The position numbers and the translations under genes are program-made. Positions 18,290 to 24,996 of a DNA stretch of 64,000 nucleotides are shown piece after piece. Numbering within the stretch: the stretch's first letter is position 1; every line of letters begins with the position of its first letter. The notes under the pieces are model-generated. The model ran no database searches and was not told the DNA's origin. It saw only the letters and a list, made by a program, of their open reading frames with translations. Source of the stretch: Flavobacteria bacterium MS024-3C (GTDB lineage: Bacteria; Bacteroidota; Bacteroidia; Flavobacteriales; Flavobacteriaceae); assembly GCA_000173115.1 (NCBI GenBank), contig ABVW01000002.1, positions 118,358-182,357 of the forward strand, in the 5' to 3' direction.

Positions 18290-19597
18290 ATGAGTAAACC
18301 ATTCTTAGTCTCACTGCTACTTGTAAGTTTTATTTTTCACTCCCTAAACGCCCAAATACAAAACAAAATAGAGGAGCAGCTTATCGCTTCGGTATCTGCA
18401 AACAATTCAGAGGCTATTTTATTTTTAGAAAAGGTCGTTAATATCAATAGTGGCACATTAAATCTCAAAGGGGTAAAAGAGGTAGGGTCTGTTTTTAGTA
18501 GTGCTTTTGAATCTATTGGAATGGAACCTAGGTGGATTTCTATGCCTGACTCCTTAAATAGGGCAGGGCATTTATTTGCAGAAACACCTGCAGTTAAAAA
18601 GCCAAAGGGGAAAAAGTTACTTCTCATTGGTCATCTAGACACCGTATTTGAAGAAAACAGTCCTTTTCAAAAATTTGAGAGAATCAATGATAGTATTGCC
18701 TTTGCGCCAGGGGGGAATGACATGAAAGGGGGAAACGTTATTATTCTCTATGCTTTGAAAGCCCTGAATGAGCAAGGATTACTTAAAAATACTCAGGTAA
18801 TTGTAGCCTTTACCGGAGATGAGGAGAGTTCAGGGAAGCCGCTTTCTATCAGTAGAAAGGATCTCATTGACGCAGCTAAAAAATCAGATATTGCCCTAGG
18901 TTTTGAAACATCTACAGGATTTAATTACGCCACAGTGGCTAGAAGAGGTGCTTCTGGATGGAAAGTTACCACCACTGGAAAAAGAGCCCATTCCTCGGGT
19001 GTTTTCAGTGAACGCACTGGAGCTGGTGCCATTTTTGAAATGGGCAGAATTTTAAATGATTTTTACCAACAGGTTAAAGGCCCAGACTTACTGACTTTTA
19101 ACCCAGGAATGATGGTAGGGGGAACCTTTACCAGTATTGACCCACTTACAGGAAACGCTACCGCTTTTGGAAAAAGTAATGTAGTGGCACAGACGGCTAC
19201 TCTTCAAGGAGGGTTGAGGTTTATTACCGAAGCTCAAAAAGACAACGCTAGAAATAAAATGAGGGAAGTGATTACTAGAAACCTCCCACAAACTACTGCG
19301 GAAATATCTTTCACTGACAGTTATCCGGCCATGCCACCCACACCGCAGAATATTGCGCTTTTAGCCCAGTTAAACCAAGTAAGCTTAGACCTAAATCAAG
19401 GAGCCGTTTTGGCTTATGATCCTGGAAAAAGAGGGGCAGCAGACACCTCATTCGTGGCTAATTATGTAGCCTGTTTAGACGGATTAGGCACTATGGGAAC
19501 TGGCGCACATACCCCTCAGGAAACGGTGAACTTAAAAACTATAGAGGCACTGACACAAAGAACAGCTGTCTTAATTTACAGACTTTTACATCCATAA
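18290..19597 (+). CDS. Exported M20-family metallopeptidase
   Basis: 435 residues with an N-terminal signal peptide (cleavage likely after SLNA). The M20/M25/M40 dinuclear-zinc pattern is present: LIGHLDTVF (His and Asp ligands), GGNDMKGGN (bridging Asp), TGDEESSG (general-base Glu and Glu ligand) and a late GTGAHTPQE carrying the C-terminal histidine. It resembles glutamate carboxypeptidase and related exopeptidases. The dimerisation lid domain lies at about residues 220-340. Periplasmic peptide scavenging is the likely role. Four bases separate it from the Crp/Fnr gene. Confidence 0.9.
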   Translation: MSKPFLVSLLLVSFIFHSLNAQIQNKIEEQLIASVSANNSEAILFLEKVVNINSGTLNLKGVKEVGSVFSSAFESIGMEPRWISMPDSLNRAGHLFAETPAVKKPKGKKLLLIGHLDTVFEENSPFQKFERINDSIAFAPGGNDMKGGNVIILYALKALNEQGLLKNTQVIVAFTGDEESSGKPLSISRKDLIDAAKKSDIALGFETSTGFNYATVARRGASGWKVTTTGKRAHSSGVFSERTGAGAIFEMGRILNDFYQQVKGPDLLTFNPGMMVGGTFTSIDPLTGNATAFGKSNVVAQTATLQGGLRFITEAQKDNARNKMREVITRNLPQTTAEISFTDSYPAMPPTPQNIALLAQLNQVSLDLNQGAVLAYDPGKRGAADTSFVANYVACLDGLGTMGTGAHTPQETVNLKTIEALTQRTAVLIYRLLHP

Positions 19598-19601
19598 TTT
19601 T

Positions 19602-20237
19602 ATGTTTAAAGAAGCACTAGAACAACATTACGGTTTTCTTTTTGAGCCACCATTAATGAAAGAAATTCTTGCATATGGGAGTTTAAAGAAAGTAGCCCCA
19701 GGACAGCAGCTTATTGAAATAGGCGAGATTATTAGCCACATGCCTTTATTGCTTTCAGGCGCCATTAAAATCATGAGAGAAGACGATCAAGGAGATGAGC
19801 TGCTCCTCTATTTTATTGAGAAAGGAGACACCTGCGCCATGAGTTTTTCTTGTTGTATGGGAGGAACTAAGAGTGACATTAGAGCTGTAGCGGAAACAGA
19901 TGCGGAGATTATTATGGTTCCCGTAGCTCAAATGGAGCAATGGATGGCTAAATATAAGACCTGGCAGCAATTTGTATTGGACAGCTATCATGCGAGAATG
20001 AAGGAATTATTGCATACGGTAGATACTTTGGCATTTCTTAGAATGGACGATCGTCTTTTAAAACACCTTCAAGACAAAGCTAAAGTCACAGGAGATGATC
20101 ATATTCATGCTACCCACCAGGAAATAGCTTATGACTTGCACACCTCTAGGGTAGTGATTTCAAGACTTTTGAAAAAGTTAGAAAATGAAGGTAAGATTTC
20201 CATGCACAGAAATGACATTACCGTGATTGATTTATAA
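19602..20237 (+). CDS. Crp/Fnr-family transcriptional regulator
   Basis: 211 residues: N-terminal cyclic-nucleotide-type beta-barrel (about 10-125), dimerisation helix, and C-terminal helix-turn-helix (HQEIAYDLHTSRVVISRLLKKLE, about 172-194). The barrel holds a GDTCAMSFSCCMGG stretch with Cys78, Cys84 and Cys85, a pattern I recall from many Bacteroidota Crp/Fnr proteins; it lacks an obvious Fnr-type N-terminal iron-sulfur cluster. A role in sulfide or redox response is inferred from the adjacent persulfide dioxygenase gene and the dyad between them. Confidence 0.9.
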   Translation: MFKEALEQHYGFLFEPPLMKEILAYGSLKKVAPGQQLIEIGEIISHMPLLLSGAIKIMREDDQGDELLLYFIEKGDTCAMSFSCCMGGTKSDIRAVAETDAEIIMVPVAQMEQWMAKYKTWQQFVLDSYHARMKELLHTVDTLAFLRMDDRLLKHLQDKAKVTGDDHIHATHQEIAYDLHTSRVVISRLLKKLENEGKISMHRNDITVIDL

Positions 20238-20244
20238 AACACCT

Positions 20245-20264
20245 TTGGTAACAGATGTTACAAA
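20245..20264. promoter_or_regulatory. Putative Crp/Fnr operator
   Basis: TTGGTAACA and TGTTACAAA flank a central GA, giving a 20-bp dyad with eight of nine pairs matching and a perfect GTAACA/TGTTAC core. It lies eight bases after the regulator's stop codon and its centre is about 41.5 bases upstream of the start site predicted from the TACTTTTG box, the classic activator position. Confidence 0.65.
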
Positions 20265-20283
20265 GCATACTGACTTTATTGAA

Positions 20284-20291
20284 TACTTTTG
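20284..20291 (+). promoter_or_regulatory. -7 box of persulfide dioxygenase promoter
   Basis: TACTTTTG matches TAnnTTTG, 22 bases before the ATG. No TTG lies at the usual upstream distance; the operator dyad occupies that place, consistent with activator-dependent transcription. Confidence 0.6.
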
Positions 20292-20313
20292 ACAATAACA
20301 AAACATAAAAGGC

Positions 20314-21723
20314 ATGAAAATAGAACAAATTTATACCGGATGCTTGGCGCAAGGCGCTTATTATATAGAGTCTAATGGTGAAGTAGCCATTATAGATCCC
20401 CTTAGAGAAGTAGGGCCTTATATTGAAAAAGCCAAAGCCAATAATGCAAAGATTAAATATATTTTTGAGACCCATTTTCATGCAGATTTTGTGAGTGGGC
20501 ACGTAACTTTGGCTAAAGAAACTGGCGCCACCATTGTTTATGGACCGCTGGCCAATCCTACTTTTGAAGCACTTATTGCTAAAGATGGTCAGGAATTTAA
20601 ATTAGGAGATCTTACTTTTGTGACTTTGCACACACCAGGTCACACTATGGAGAGTACCACCTTTTTACTAAGGGATGCCCAGGGGAAAGACCATGCAATT
20701 TTTTCTGGAGACACCCTCTTTTTAGGAGATGTAGGGCGTCCAGATTTGGCACAAAAAGCGGCCCACATGACCCAAGAAGATTTGGCTGGAACACTATTCG
20801 ACAGCCTTAGGACTAAAATCATGCCTTTGGCAGATAGTATTACCGTATATCCAGCACATGGAGCGGGATCTGCTTGCGGTAAAAACATGATGAAGGAGAC
20901 AGTAGACAGTCTAGGAAACCAAAAGAAAATGAACTATGCCCTTCGGGCCGACATGACTAAAGAAGAATTCATCAAAGAAGTTACTGACGGCTTAATGCCA
21001 CCCCCAAAATACTTTCCTTTAAACGTTAAAATGAACAAGGAAGGCTATGAAGATTTTGACAAAGTACTAGAGCGTGGCATAAAACCACTATCTCCAGAGG
21101 CTTTCGAGGCAGCCGCAAACGAAACAGAAGCCATTGTTTTAGATGTGCGTCACCAATCAGACTTTGTAAAAGGATTTGTACCTAGATCTATTTTTATAGG
21201 ATTAGACGGCTCGTTTGCTCCATGGGTAGGCGCCCTAATTGCAGACGTAAAACAACCTATCTTACTCATTGCCCCACAAGGTAGAGAAGAAGAAGCCATT
21301 ACCAGACTCTCCAGAGTTGGATTTGACCATACCATTGGTTATTTAGAAGGCGGTTTTGACGCTTGGAAAGCTTCTGGAAAAGAGGTAGATCAAATTCACT
21401 CCATTTCAGCGGCAGAAGCGATTGAAAGAATAGAGCAAAACAACCAAGCCGTTTTTGACGTACGAAATACACCAGAATACCTTTCTGAACATGTATTATC
21501 TGCAGAAACAGCGCCTTTAGACGCTTTAAATGATCACTTATCATCCTTCCCCTCTGAAGGGGACTTCCTAGTGCATTGCGCAGGAGGCTACCGTTCTGTA
21601 ATAGCATCTTCTATATTGAAGAGTAGGGGAATACACAACCTAATAGACGTAGCTGGAGGGTTCAAAAGCCTACAAGAATCAGGTGCTAAGACCTCTGATT
21701 ATGTGTGTCCCTCCACACTTTAA
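20314..21723 (+). CDS. MBL-fold persulfide dioxygenase with two rhodanese domains
   Basis: 469 residues. N-terminal metallo-beta-lactamase domain with the motif H54-F-H56-A-D58-FVSG-H63, then HTPGHT, FSGDTLFLGDVGRPDL and YPAHGAGSACG, as in ETHE1-type persulfide dioxygenases. Two C-terminal rhodanese domains follow (about 265-350 and 365-465). The first lacks a cysteine at the active-site loop (LLIAPQGREEEA) and is probably inactive; the second keeps Cys422 in HCAGGYRS. The likely role is oxidation of glutathione-type or other persulfides and sulfur transfer, i.e. sulfide detoxification. Preceded by its own -7 box and a dyad operator. Confidence 0.92.
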   Translation: MKIEQIYTGCLAQGAYYIESNGEVAIIDPLREVGPYIEKAKANNAKIKYIFETHFHADFVSGHVTLAKETGATIVYGPLANPTFEALIAKDGQEFKLGDLTFVTLHTPGHTMESTTFLLRDAQGKDHAIFSGDTLFLGDVGRPDLAQKAAHMTQEDLAGTLFDSLRTKIMPLADSITVYPAHGAGSACGKNMMKETVDSLGNQKKMNYALRADMTKEEFIKEVTDGLMPPPKYFPLNVKMNKEGYEDFDKVLERGIKPLSPEAFEAAANETEAIVLDVRHQSDFVKGFVPRSIFIGLDGSFAPWVGALIADVKQPILLIAPQGREEEAITRLSRVGFDHTIGYLEGGFDAWKASGKEVDQIHSISAAEAIERIEQNNQAVFDVRNTPEYLSEHVLSAETAPLDALNDHLSSFPSEGDFLVHCAGGYRSVIASSILKSRGIHNLIDVAGGFKSLQESGAKTSDYVCPSTL

Positions 21724-21731
21724 AAAAAAAT

Positions 21732-21762
21732 ATATCAGCCTTCTCCTTGAGAAGGCTGATAT
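21732..21762. terminator. Hairpin after persulfide dioxygenase
   Basis: ATATCAGCCTTCT and AGAAGGCTGATAT form a perfect 13-bp stem with loop CCTTG. The T-run on the plus strand is interrupted, so termination rightward may be partial. Confidence 0.7.
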
Positions 21763-21791
21763 TTATCATATTTCCTTTTCATCCCCCTTTA

Positions 21792-21799
21792 TATCTTTG
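21792..21799 (+). promoter_or_regulatory. -7 box of small membrane protein gene
   Basis: TATCTTTG matches TAnnTTTG and lies 20 bases upstream of the ATG at 21820. Confidence 0.6.
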
Positions 21800-21819
21800 A
21801 GTTATTAAAACACAAGGAA

Positions 21820-21945
21820 ATGAGATCACTTATATTACCATTAGTAGATTGGAGTAACGGTATTGTTATGATAGGGGTATTTGCCGCTGTCTGTATTGTA
21901 TTAATACTTGTCTTATTGGGCTTTATTTTTGGGCAAAAGAAATAA
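21820..21945 (+). CDS. 41-residue single-pass membrane protein
   Basis: A short open frame (MRSLILPLVDWSNGIVMIG at the N-terminus) with one strong membrane helix of about 25 residues and a positively charged C-terminal GQKK, so the C-terminus is probably cytoplasmic. Support: its own TATCTTTG box at the normal distance, an AAGGA purine stretch five bases before the ATG, and codon use like its neighbours. It resembles short flavobacterial proteins with an LDW-S/T-N motif, from memory. Function unknown; a small regulatory or assembly subunit is possible. Confidence 0.6.
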   Translation: MRSLILPLVDWSNGIVMIGVFAAVCIVLILVLLGFIFGQKK

Positions 21946-21952
21946 ATTATTT

Positions 21953-22312
21953 TTAGACCTTATTTTTGCTTTCCCACTTTTTCAGTTGTGTTTCTACTTG
22001 GAAAATCATGAATGCTACACCTATTAATAAAACAATGAGTCCTGCTCCAGTAGCTATTTCTGGTGAAAGATCCATAAAGTACCCAGGAAGACAAAGCAAT
22101 AAAAAATACCCTCCGTACTTCATCATTACTTCGGCACTGTACACTTGGGAATAATCCCATATTTTTTGATTTTTCATGGATCTAGGTGTTCTGTATCCAT
22201 AAAGGCCATTGATCTCCTTTGGTGGATTTTTGCTCATGAAATATCCCATGACAATAAAAATTACGCCACAACTTCCAAGGGTAATAAATAAAGGATTGAA
22301 TAGCACTTCCAT
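21953..22312 (-). CDS. SdpI-family membrane protein
   Basis: 119 residues with three membrane segments. The loop NGLYGYRTPRSMKNQKIWDYSQ-type sequence after the first helix is the SdpI/YhfL family hallmark. In Bacillus SdpI gives immunity to a killing peptide, but in Bacteroidota most members have no known role and no toxin gene is seen here. The ATG at 22312 (MEVLFNP) fits the family start; an ATG at 22345 would add eleven hydrophobic residues. It is convergent with the 41-residue protein gene, seven bases apart. Confidence 0.8.
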   Translation of the reverse strand: MEVLFNPLFITLGSCGVIFIVMGYFMSKNPPKEINGLYGYRTPRSMKNQKIWDYSQVYSAEVMMKYGGYFLLLCLPGYFMDLSPEIATGAGLIVLLIGVAFMIFQVETQLKKWESKNKV

Positions 22313-22469
22313 AGTATTAAAAATAACAAAAATAAAAAAACCCATTGTTAAGTTATTGATATTGACAGTTACTTTAAGGTTAATGTTTAACGATTAAAAA
22401 TAATTTAAGGCTTTTAGATAAACAAATAGCCTATCATTACACACTTTAATTTTATTATAAAAAATTATC

Positions 22470-22970
22470 ATGAACAATAAACTCATTAAACTACTACCCT
22501 TGTTTCTTTTTTCATGCTTACTAACTAATGCGCAAGAGCCAGATAAAAAGGATTACCCTTTAAAAGCAGATGTAGAAACCATTGATGGTATCATTAAAGC
22601 ATATTATGAAATTATGTCTGGTCCTGCTGGTGAACTAATAAACTTCAAAAGAGATAAATCTTTACATTATAAAAATGCTTTGATACTATTTTCTTCTAGT
22701 TATGACAAAAAAATCTATAATGATATAGAGAATGTGTATGATCTTCACGAAAATTCAGCAAAAACTAAATCAGGAATTTGGGAGTATGAAATTGAAAGAG
22801 ATACTCACCAATTTGGCAACATCGCAAACGTTTGGAGCACTTTTGGAATAAAAGAAAAAGCCGATGGAATATTTCTAGAAAAAGGCATAAGTAGTATTCA
22901 ATTATATCACGATGGGAACAGATGGTGGATTCTTTCTTGGTTGTCACAAAGTGAAAAGATAGCCCCTTAA
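22470..22970 (+). CDS. Exported NTF2-like hypothetical protein
   Basis: 166 residues with an N-terminal signal peptide (cleavage likely after TNA). The sequence after it, starting near DVETIDGIIKAYYEIMSGP and ending in an amphipathic beta-strand HDGNRWWILSWLSQ, has the length and pattern of SnoaL/NTF2-like proteins, a small cone-shaped binding fold. No catalytic residues can be assigned. It sits in an AT-rich pocket and has no clear operon partner. The NTF2-like call is by pattern only. Confidence 0.68.
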   Translation: MNNKLIKLLPLFLFSCLLTNAQEPDKKDYPLKADVETIDGIIKAYYEIMSGPAGELINFKRDKSLHYKNALILFSSSYDKKIYNDIENVYDLHENSAKTKSGIWEYEIERDTHQFGNIANVWSTFGIKEKADGIFLEKGISSIQLYHDGNRWWILSWLSQSEKIAP

Positions 22971-23069
22971 TAGAAGCCTCTTCAGATATATATTCAAAAT
23001 CCGAACTTTGGCAAGATAAAACCTTTTTAAAATGCTAATCATTAGATCTGTCAAGAAGTTTTAATGGAC

Positions 23070-23399
23070 TTACATTCCACCACCAAGAGCCAGGAAAAGG
23101 AAAATAAGTCCGTAAGGTGTTACGATAATTAATCCTAAAGATTTTAAAAATGAGAATTTTTTAACTTTAACATCATAAATTTCTTCTTTAGTAATTGTTT
23201 GTAGTCCAACTTTAGTTTCTAAAACAATTAATTTTTCATTTTTAGAAATTAACTTCCCCTTAATATTTTCTTTATCTAGCTTTAAGACCTTGAACTTTTG
23301 TTTTTTTTCGTTTTCTATGTTATTGTAATCTATTGATTTGTAACCAGAACAACTTTGAAATAAAGTAGAAAATAATAATAATAAGAATAGCTTTTTCAC
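23070..23399 (-). CDS. Small hypothetical lipoprotein
   Basis: 109 residues starting from GTG at 23399. MKKLFLLLLFSTLFQSC is a lipoprotein signal with lipobox FQSC. The middle is lysine-rich (KGKLISKNEKLIVLET) and the C-terminus is a membrane-like helix (SLGLIIVTPYGLIFLFLALGG) ending in Gly-Gly-Met. It has no family I recognise. The codon use is very AT-rich, like the flanking DNA from about 22.4 to 24.4 kb. Confidence 0.62.
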   Translation of the reverse strand: MKKLFLLLLFSTLFQSCSGYKSIDYNNIENEKKQKFKVLKLDKENIKGKLISKNEKLIVLETKVGLQTITKEEIYDVKVKKFSFLKSLGLIIVTPYGLIFLFLALGGGM

Positions 23400-23626
23400 A
23401 CGGTTATTTTAATTTAAAAAAGAAAAAAAGTTTGTGAATTAGAGGAAAGTGATGCACTTGTTATATGAAAAAGATAAAAGTTAATATTATTATGCCTAAA
23501 ATTGATAAAGAATTAAATGCTAAAATTATAAATTTTGTGAAGTTCATTCTGTGAAGTTAGGTTATATAAACTCCTTAGAATAAATAATATGAATATGTTA
23601 TGTTTAATCAACCAAAGGTGTTCAAT
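23400..23626. other. AT-rich intergenic stretch
   Basis: About 225 bases of very AT-rich DNA between two divergent genes. It contains a possible 28-codon frame near 23,466 with no other support, and a repeated TGTGAAGTT. No -7 box, tRNA or clear hairpin was found. Confidence 0.5.
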
Positions 23627-24355
23627 ATGAAAAACACATTTACACTTATCTTCTTTATTAGTTGCTTTTTAATCTCCGCTAAATCATTAGCACAAGTAGA
23701 CGAAAAAGATGCCAAATACACCTACAAAACAGGTGATTTTAATGGCATAGGGAAATGGTATATGGGCAGAGAAATTGCCTATGTAATGGGATTTCAAGGA
23801 ATTGATTGGCTGGAGAGATCAGAAAGAGAAAAAGAAGAAGATGTTTCTGCATTGATAAAAAACATGAAGATTAAATCTGTTGATCATATTGCAGATATAG
23901 GTGCAGGTTCTGGATATCACGCCTTTAAGATGGCGTCATTGGCTGAAAATGGTTTAATTTATGCTGTAGATATTCAATCTGAAATGTTGCATGAAATTGA
24001 ATTAAAAAAGAAGTCAAATAGGATCTTGAATATTGAGACAATTCTTGGATCTGAGAAAGGCATCCATTTGCCTAAGCACTCGCTAGATAAAGTTTTATTA
24101 GTAGATGTATATCATGAGTTCAGTTATCCTTTAGAAATGATTGAATCTATAAAAAATGCTTTAAAGCCTAATGGATTACTTTTTTTAATAGAGTACCGAG
24201 GTGAAGATTCAAATGTCCCCATTAAAAAAATTCATAAAATGACAGAAAAACAATCTGTTCTAGAAATGAATGCAGCTGGATTTAAATTAAAAGAAAACAT
24301 TGATAATCTTCCTTGGCAGCACTGTATGATTTTTGAGAAGAATAAATATGAATAA
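23627..24355 (+). CDS. Exported SAM-dependent methyltransferase-like protein
   Basis: 242 residues. The N-terminus (MKNTFTLIFFISCFLISAK) is a good signal peptide with cleavage likely after SLA. The mature part is a class I methyltransferase domain: IADIGAGSGYHAFKMASLA (motif I), YAVDIQSEMLHEIE, VLLVDVYHEFSYP and LKPNGLLFLIEYRG. Periplasmic methyltransferases are odd because SAM is cytoplasmic; such signal-bearing members do occur in Bacteroidota, but their role is unknown to me. The ATG at 23627 gives the signal peptide directly; a start 27 bases earlier is also open. Located next to tmRNA in an AT-rich pocket. Confidence 0.78.
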   Translation: MKNTFTLIFFISCFLISAKSLAQVDEKDAKYTYKTGDFNGIGKWYMGREIAYVMGFQGIDWLERSEREKEEDVSALIKNMKIKSVDHIADIGAGSGYHAFKMASLAENGLIYAVDIQSEMLHEIELKKKSNRILNIETILGSEKGIHLPKHSLDKVLLVDVYHEFSYPLEMIESIKNALKPNGLLFLIEYRGEDSNVPIKKIHKMTEKQSVLEMNAAGFKLKENIDNLPWQHCMIFEKNKYE

Positions 24356-24483
24356 AATCATATAAAATTTCAATTTCTTTTTTAAGTAAAAGAACTATTT
24401 TCCTAAATCTATGTCCAACAGTTTAGTTTAGTAATGTTTTAGTTTTAAAATTTATTGTACCGTACAAATACTGTACAATATAA

Positions 24484-24523
24484 AATAAAAAAGCCCACAA
24501 ACACTGAGTTTATAGGCTTTTAA
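24484..24523 (-). terminator. Terminator of ssrA
   Basis: On the minus strand AAAAGCCTATAAAC can pair with GTTTGTGGGCTTTT over 14 positions including two G-U pairs, followed by a T-rich run. It starts two bases after the mature tmRNA 3' end. Confidence 0.75.
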
Positions 24524-24525
24524 AG

Positions 24526-24919
24526 TGGAGCCGGAGGGAGTCGAACCCTCGTCCAAACAAGCAATTACAATGCTTTCTTCATGCTTAGTTTTCGATTGAT
24601 TTTCGTGAGGTGCCTGACCGAAAACCGCCCAACACAACCTTAGCTTCTTTATTTTTAAGAGATTACCGAAGCCTTAATCTCTCTATGTTGCTTTTGATGG
24701 TGTTCCGGATTGAGACGCCAACAACAAGGGCTTCTCAGGAACATCTGGCCTCCCTACCTTGTAAGGACGTGGCTAAATCCTACTATAATTCGGATTAAGC
24801 AGCTAGAGCGTAGTTATTCTCGCCTATTAAAAGTGTGAAAAATGAGATTTACGAGCTGTAATTCAGCGCTCGGCATGCTTACATCCCAATTGGCCTCGCT
24901 GTCAAAACCGGTCGGCCCC
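24526..24919 (-). ncRNA. ssrA: Transfer-messenger RNA (tmRNA)
   Basis: About 394 nt. The 5' end GGGGCCGACCGGTTTTGACAG and the 3' end GGACGAGGGTTCGACTCC then GGCTCCA form the tRNA-Ala-like acceptor and T-arm; the terminal CCA is not encoded. The mRNA-like part reads GGC GAG AAT AAC TAC GCT CTA GCT GCT TAA at 24795-24824, giving the tag GENNYALAA, which targets peptides from stalled ribosomes to proteases. Rescues stalled ribosomes together with SmpB, whose gene is not in this window. Confidence 0.95.
24795..24824 (-). other. tmRNA proteolysis-tag reading frame
   Basis: Nine codons encoding GENNYALAA followed by TAA. The ALAA end is the usual protease-recognition end; the GEN start is typical of Bacteroidota tags. 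Confidence 0.93.
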
Positions 24920-24930
24920 GTAGGAACTGG

Positions 24931-24938
24931 CAAAGTTA
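24931..24938 (-). promoter_or_regulatory. -7 box of ssrA promoter
   Basis: Read on the minus strand, TAACTTTG lies 11 bases upstream of the mature tmRNA 5' end, so a short 5' leader would be removed by RNase P. Confidence 0.65.
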
Positions 24939-24996
24939 GTAAAAAGTTTGCCAAGCCAGCGAAATCCTCTTAAATTAGAGGAATAAAATAAAGCCT

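Noticed and set aside
21953..22312. SdpI gene plus the 41-residue peptide as a toxin-immunity pair
   Set aside because: The short protein looks like a single-pass membrane protein without signal cleavage, the genes are convergent, and SdpI relatives are mostly not immunity proteins in this phylum.
23460..23550. Possible 28-codon open frame in the AT-rich spacer
   Set aside because: No promoter box, no family and no sequence pattern beyond what AT-rich DNA gives by chance.
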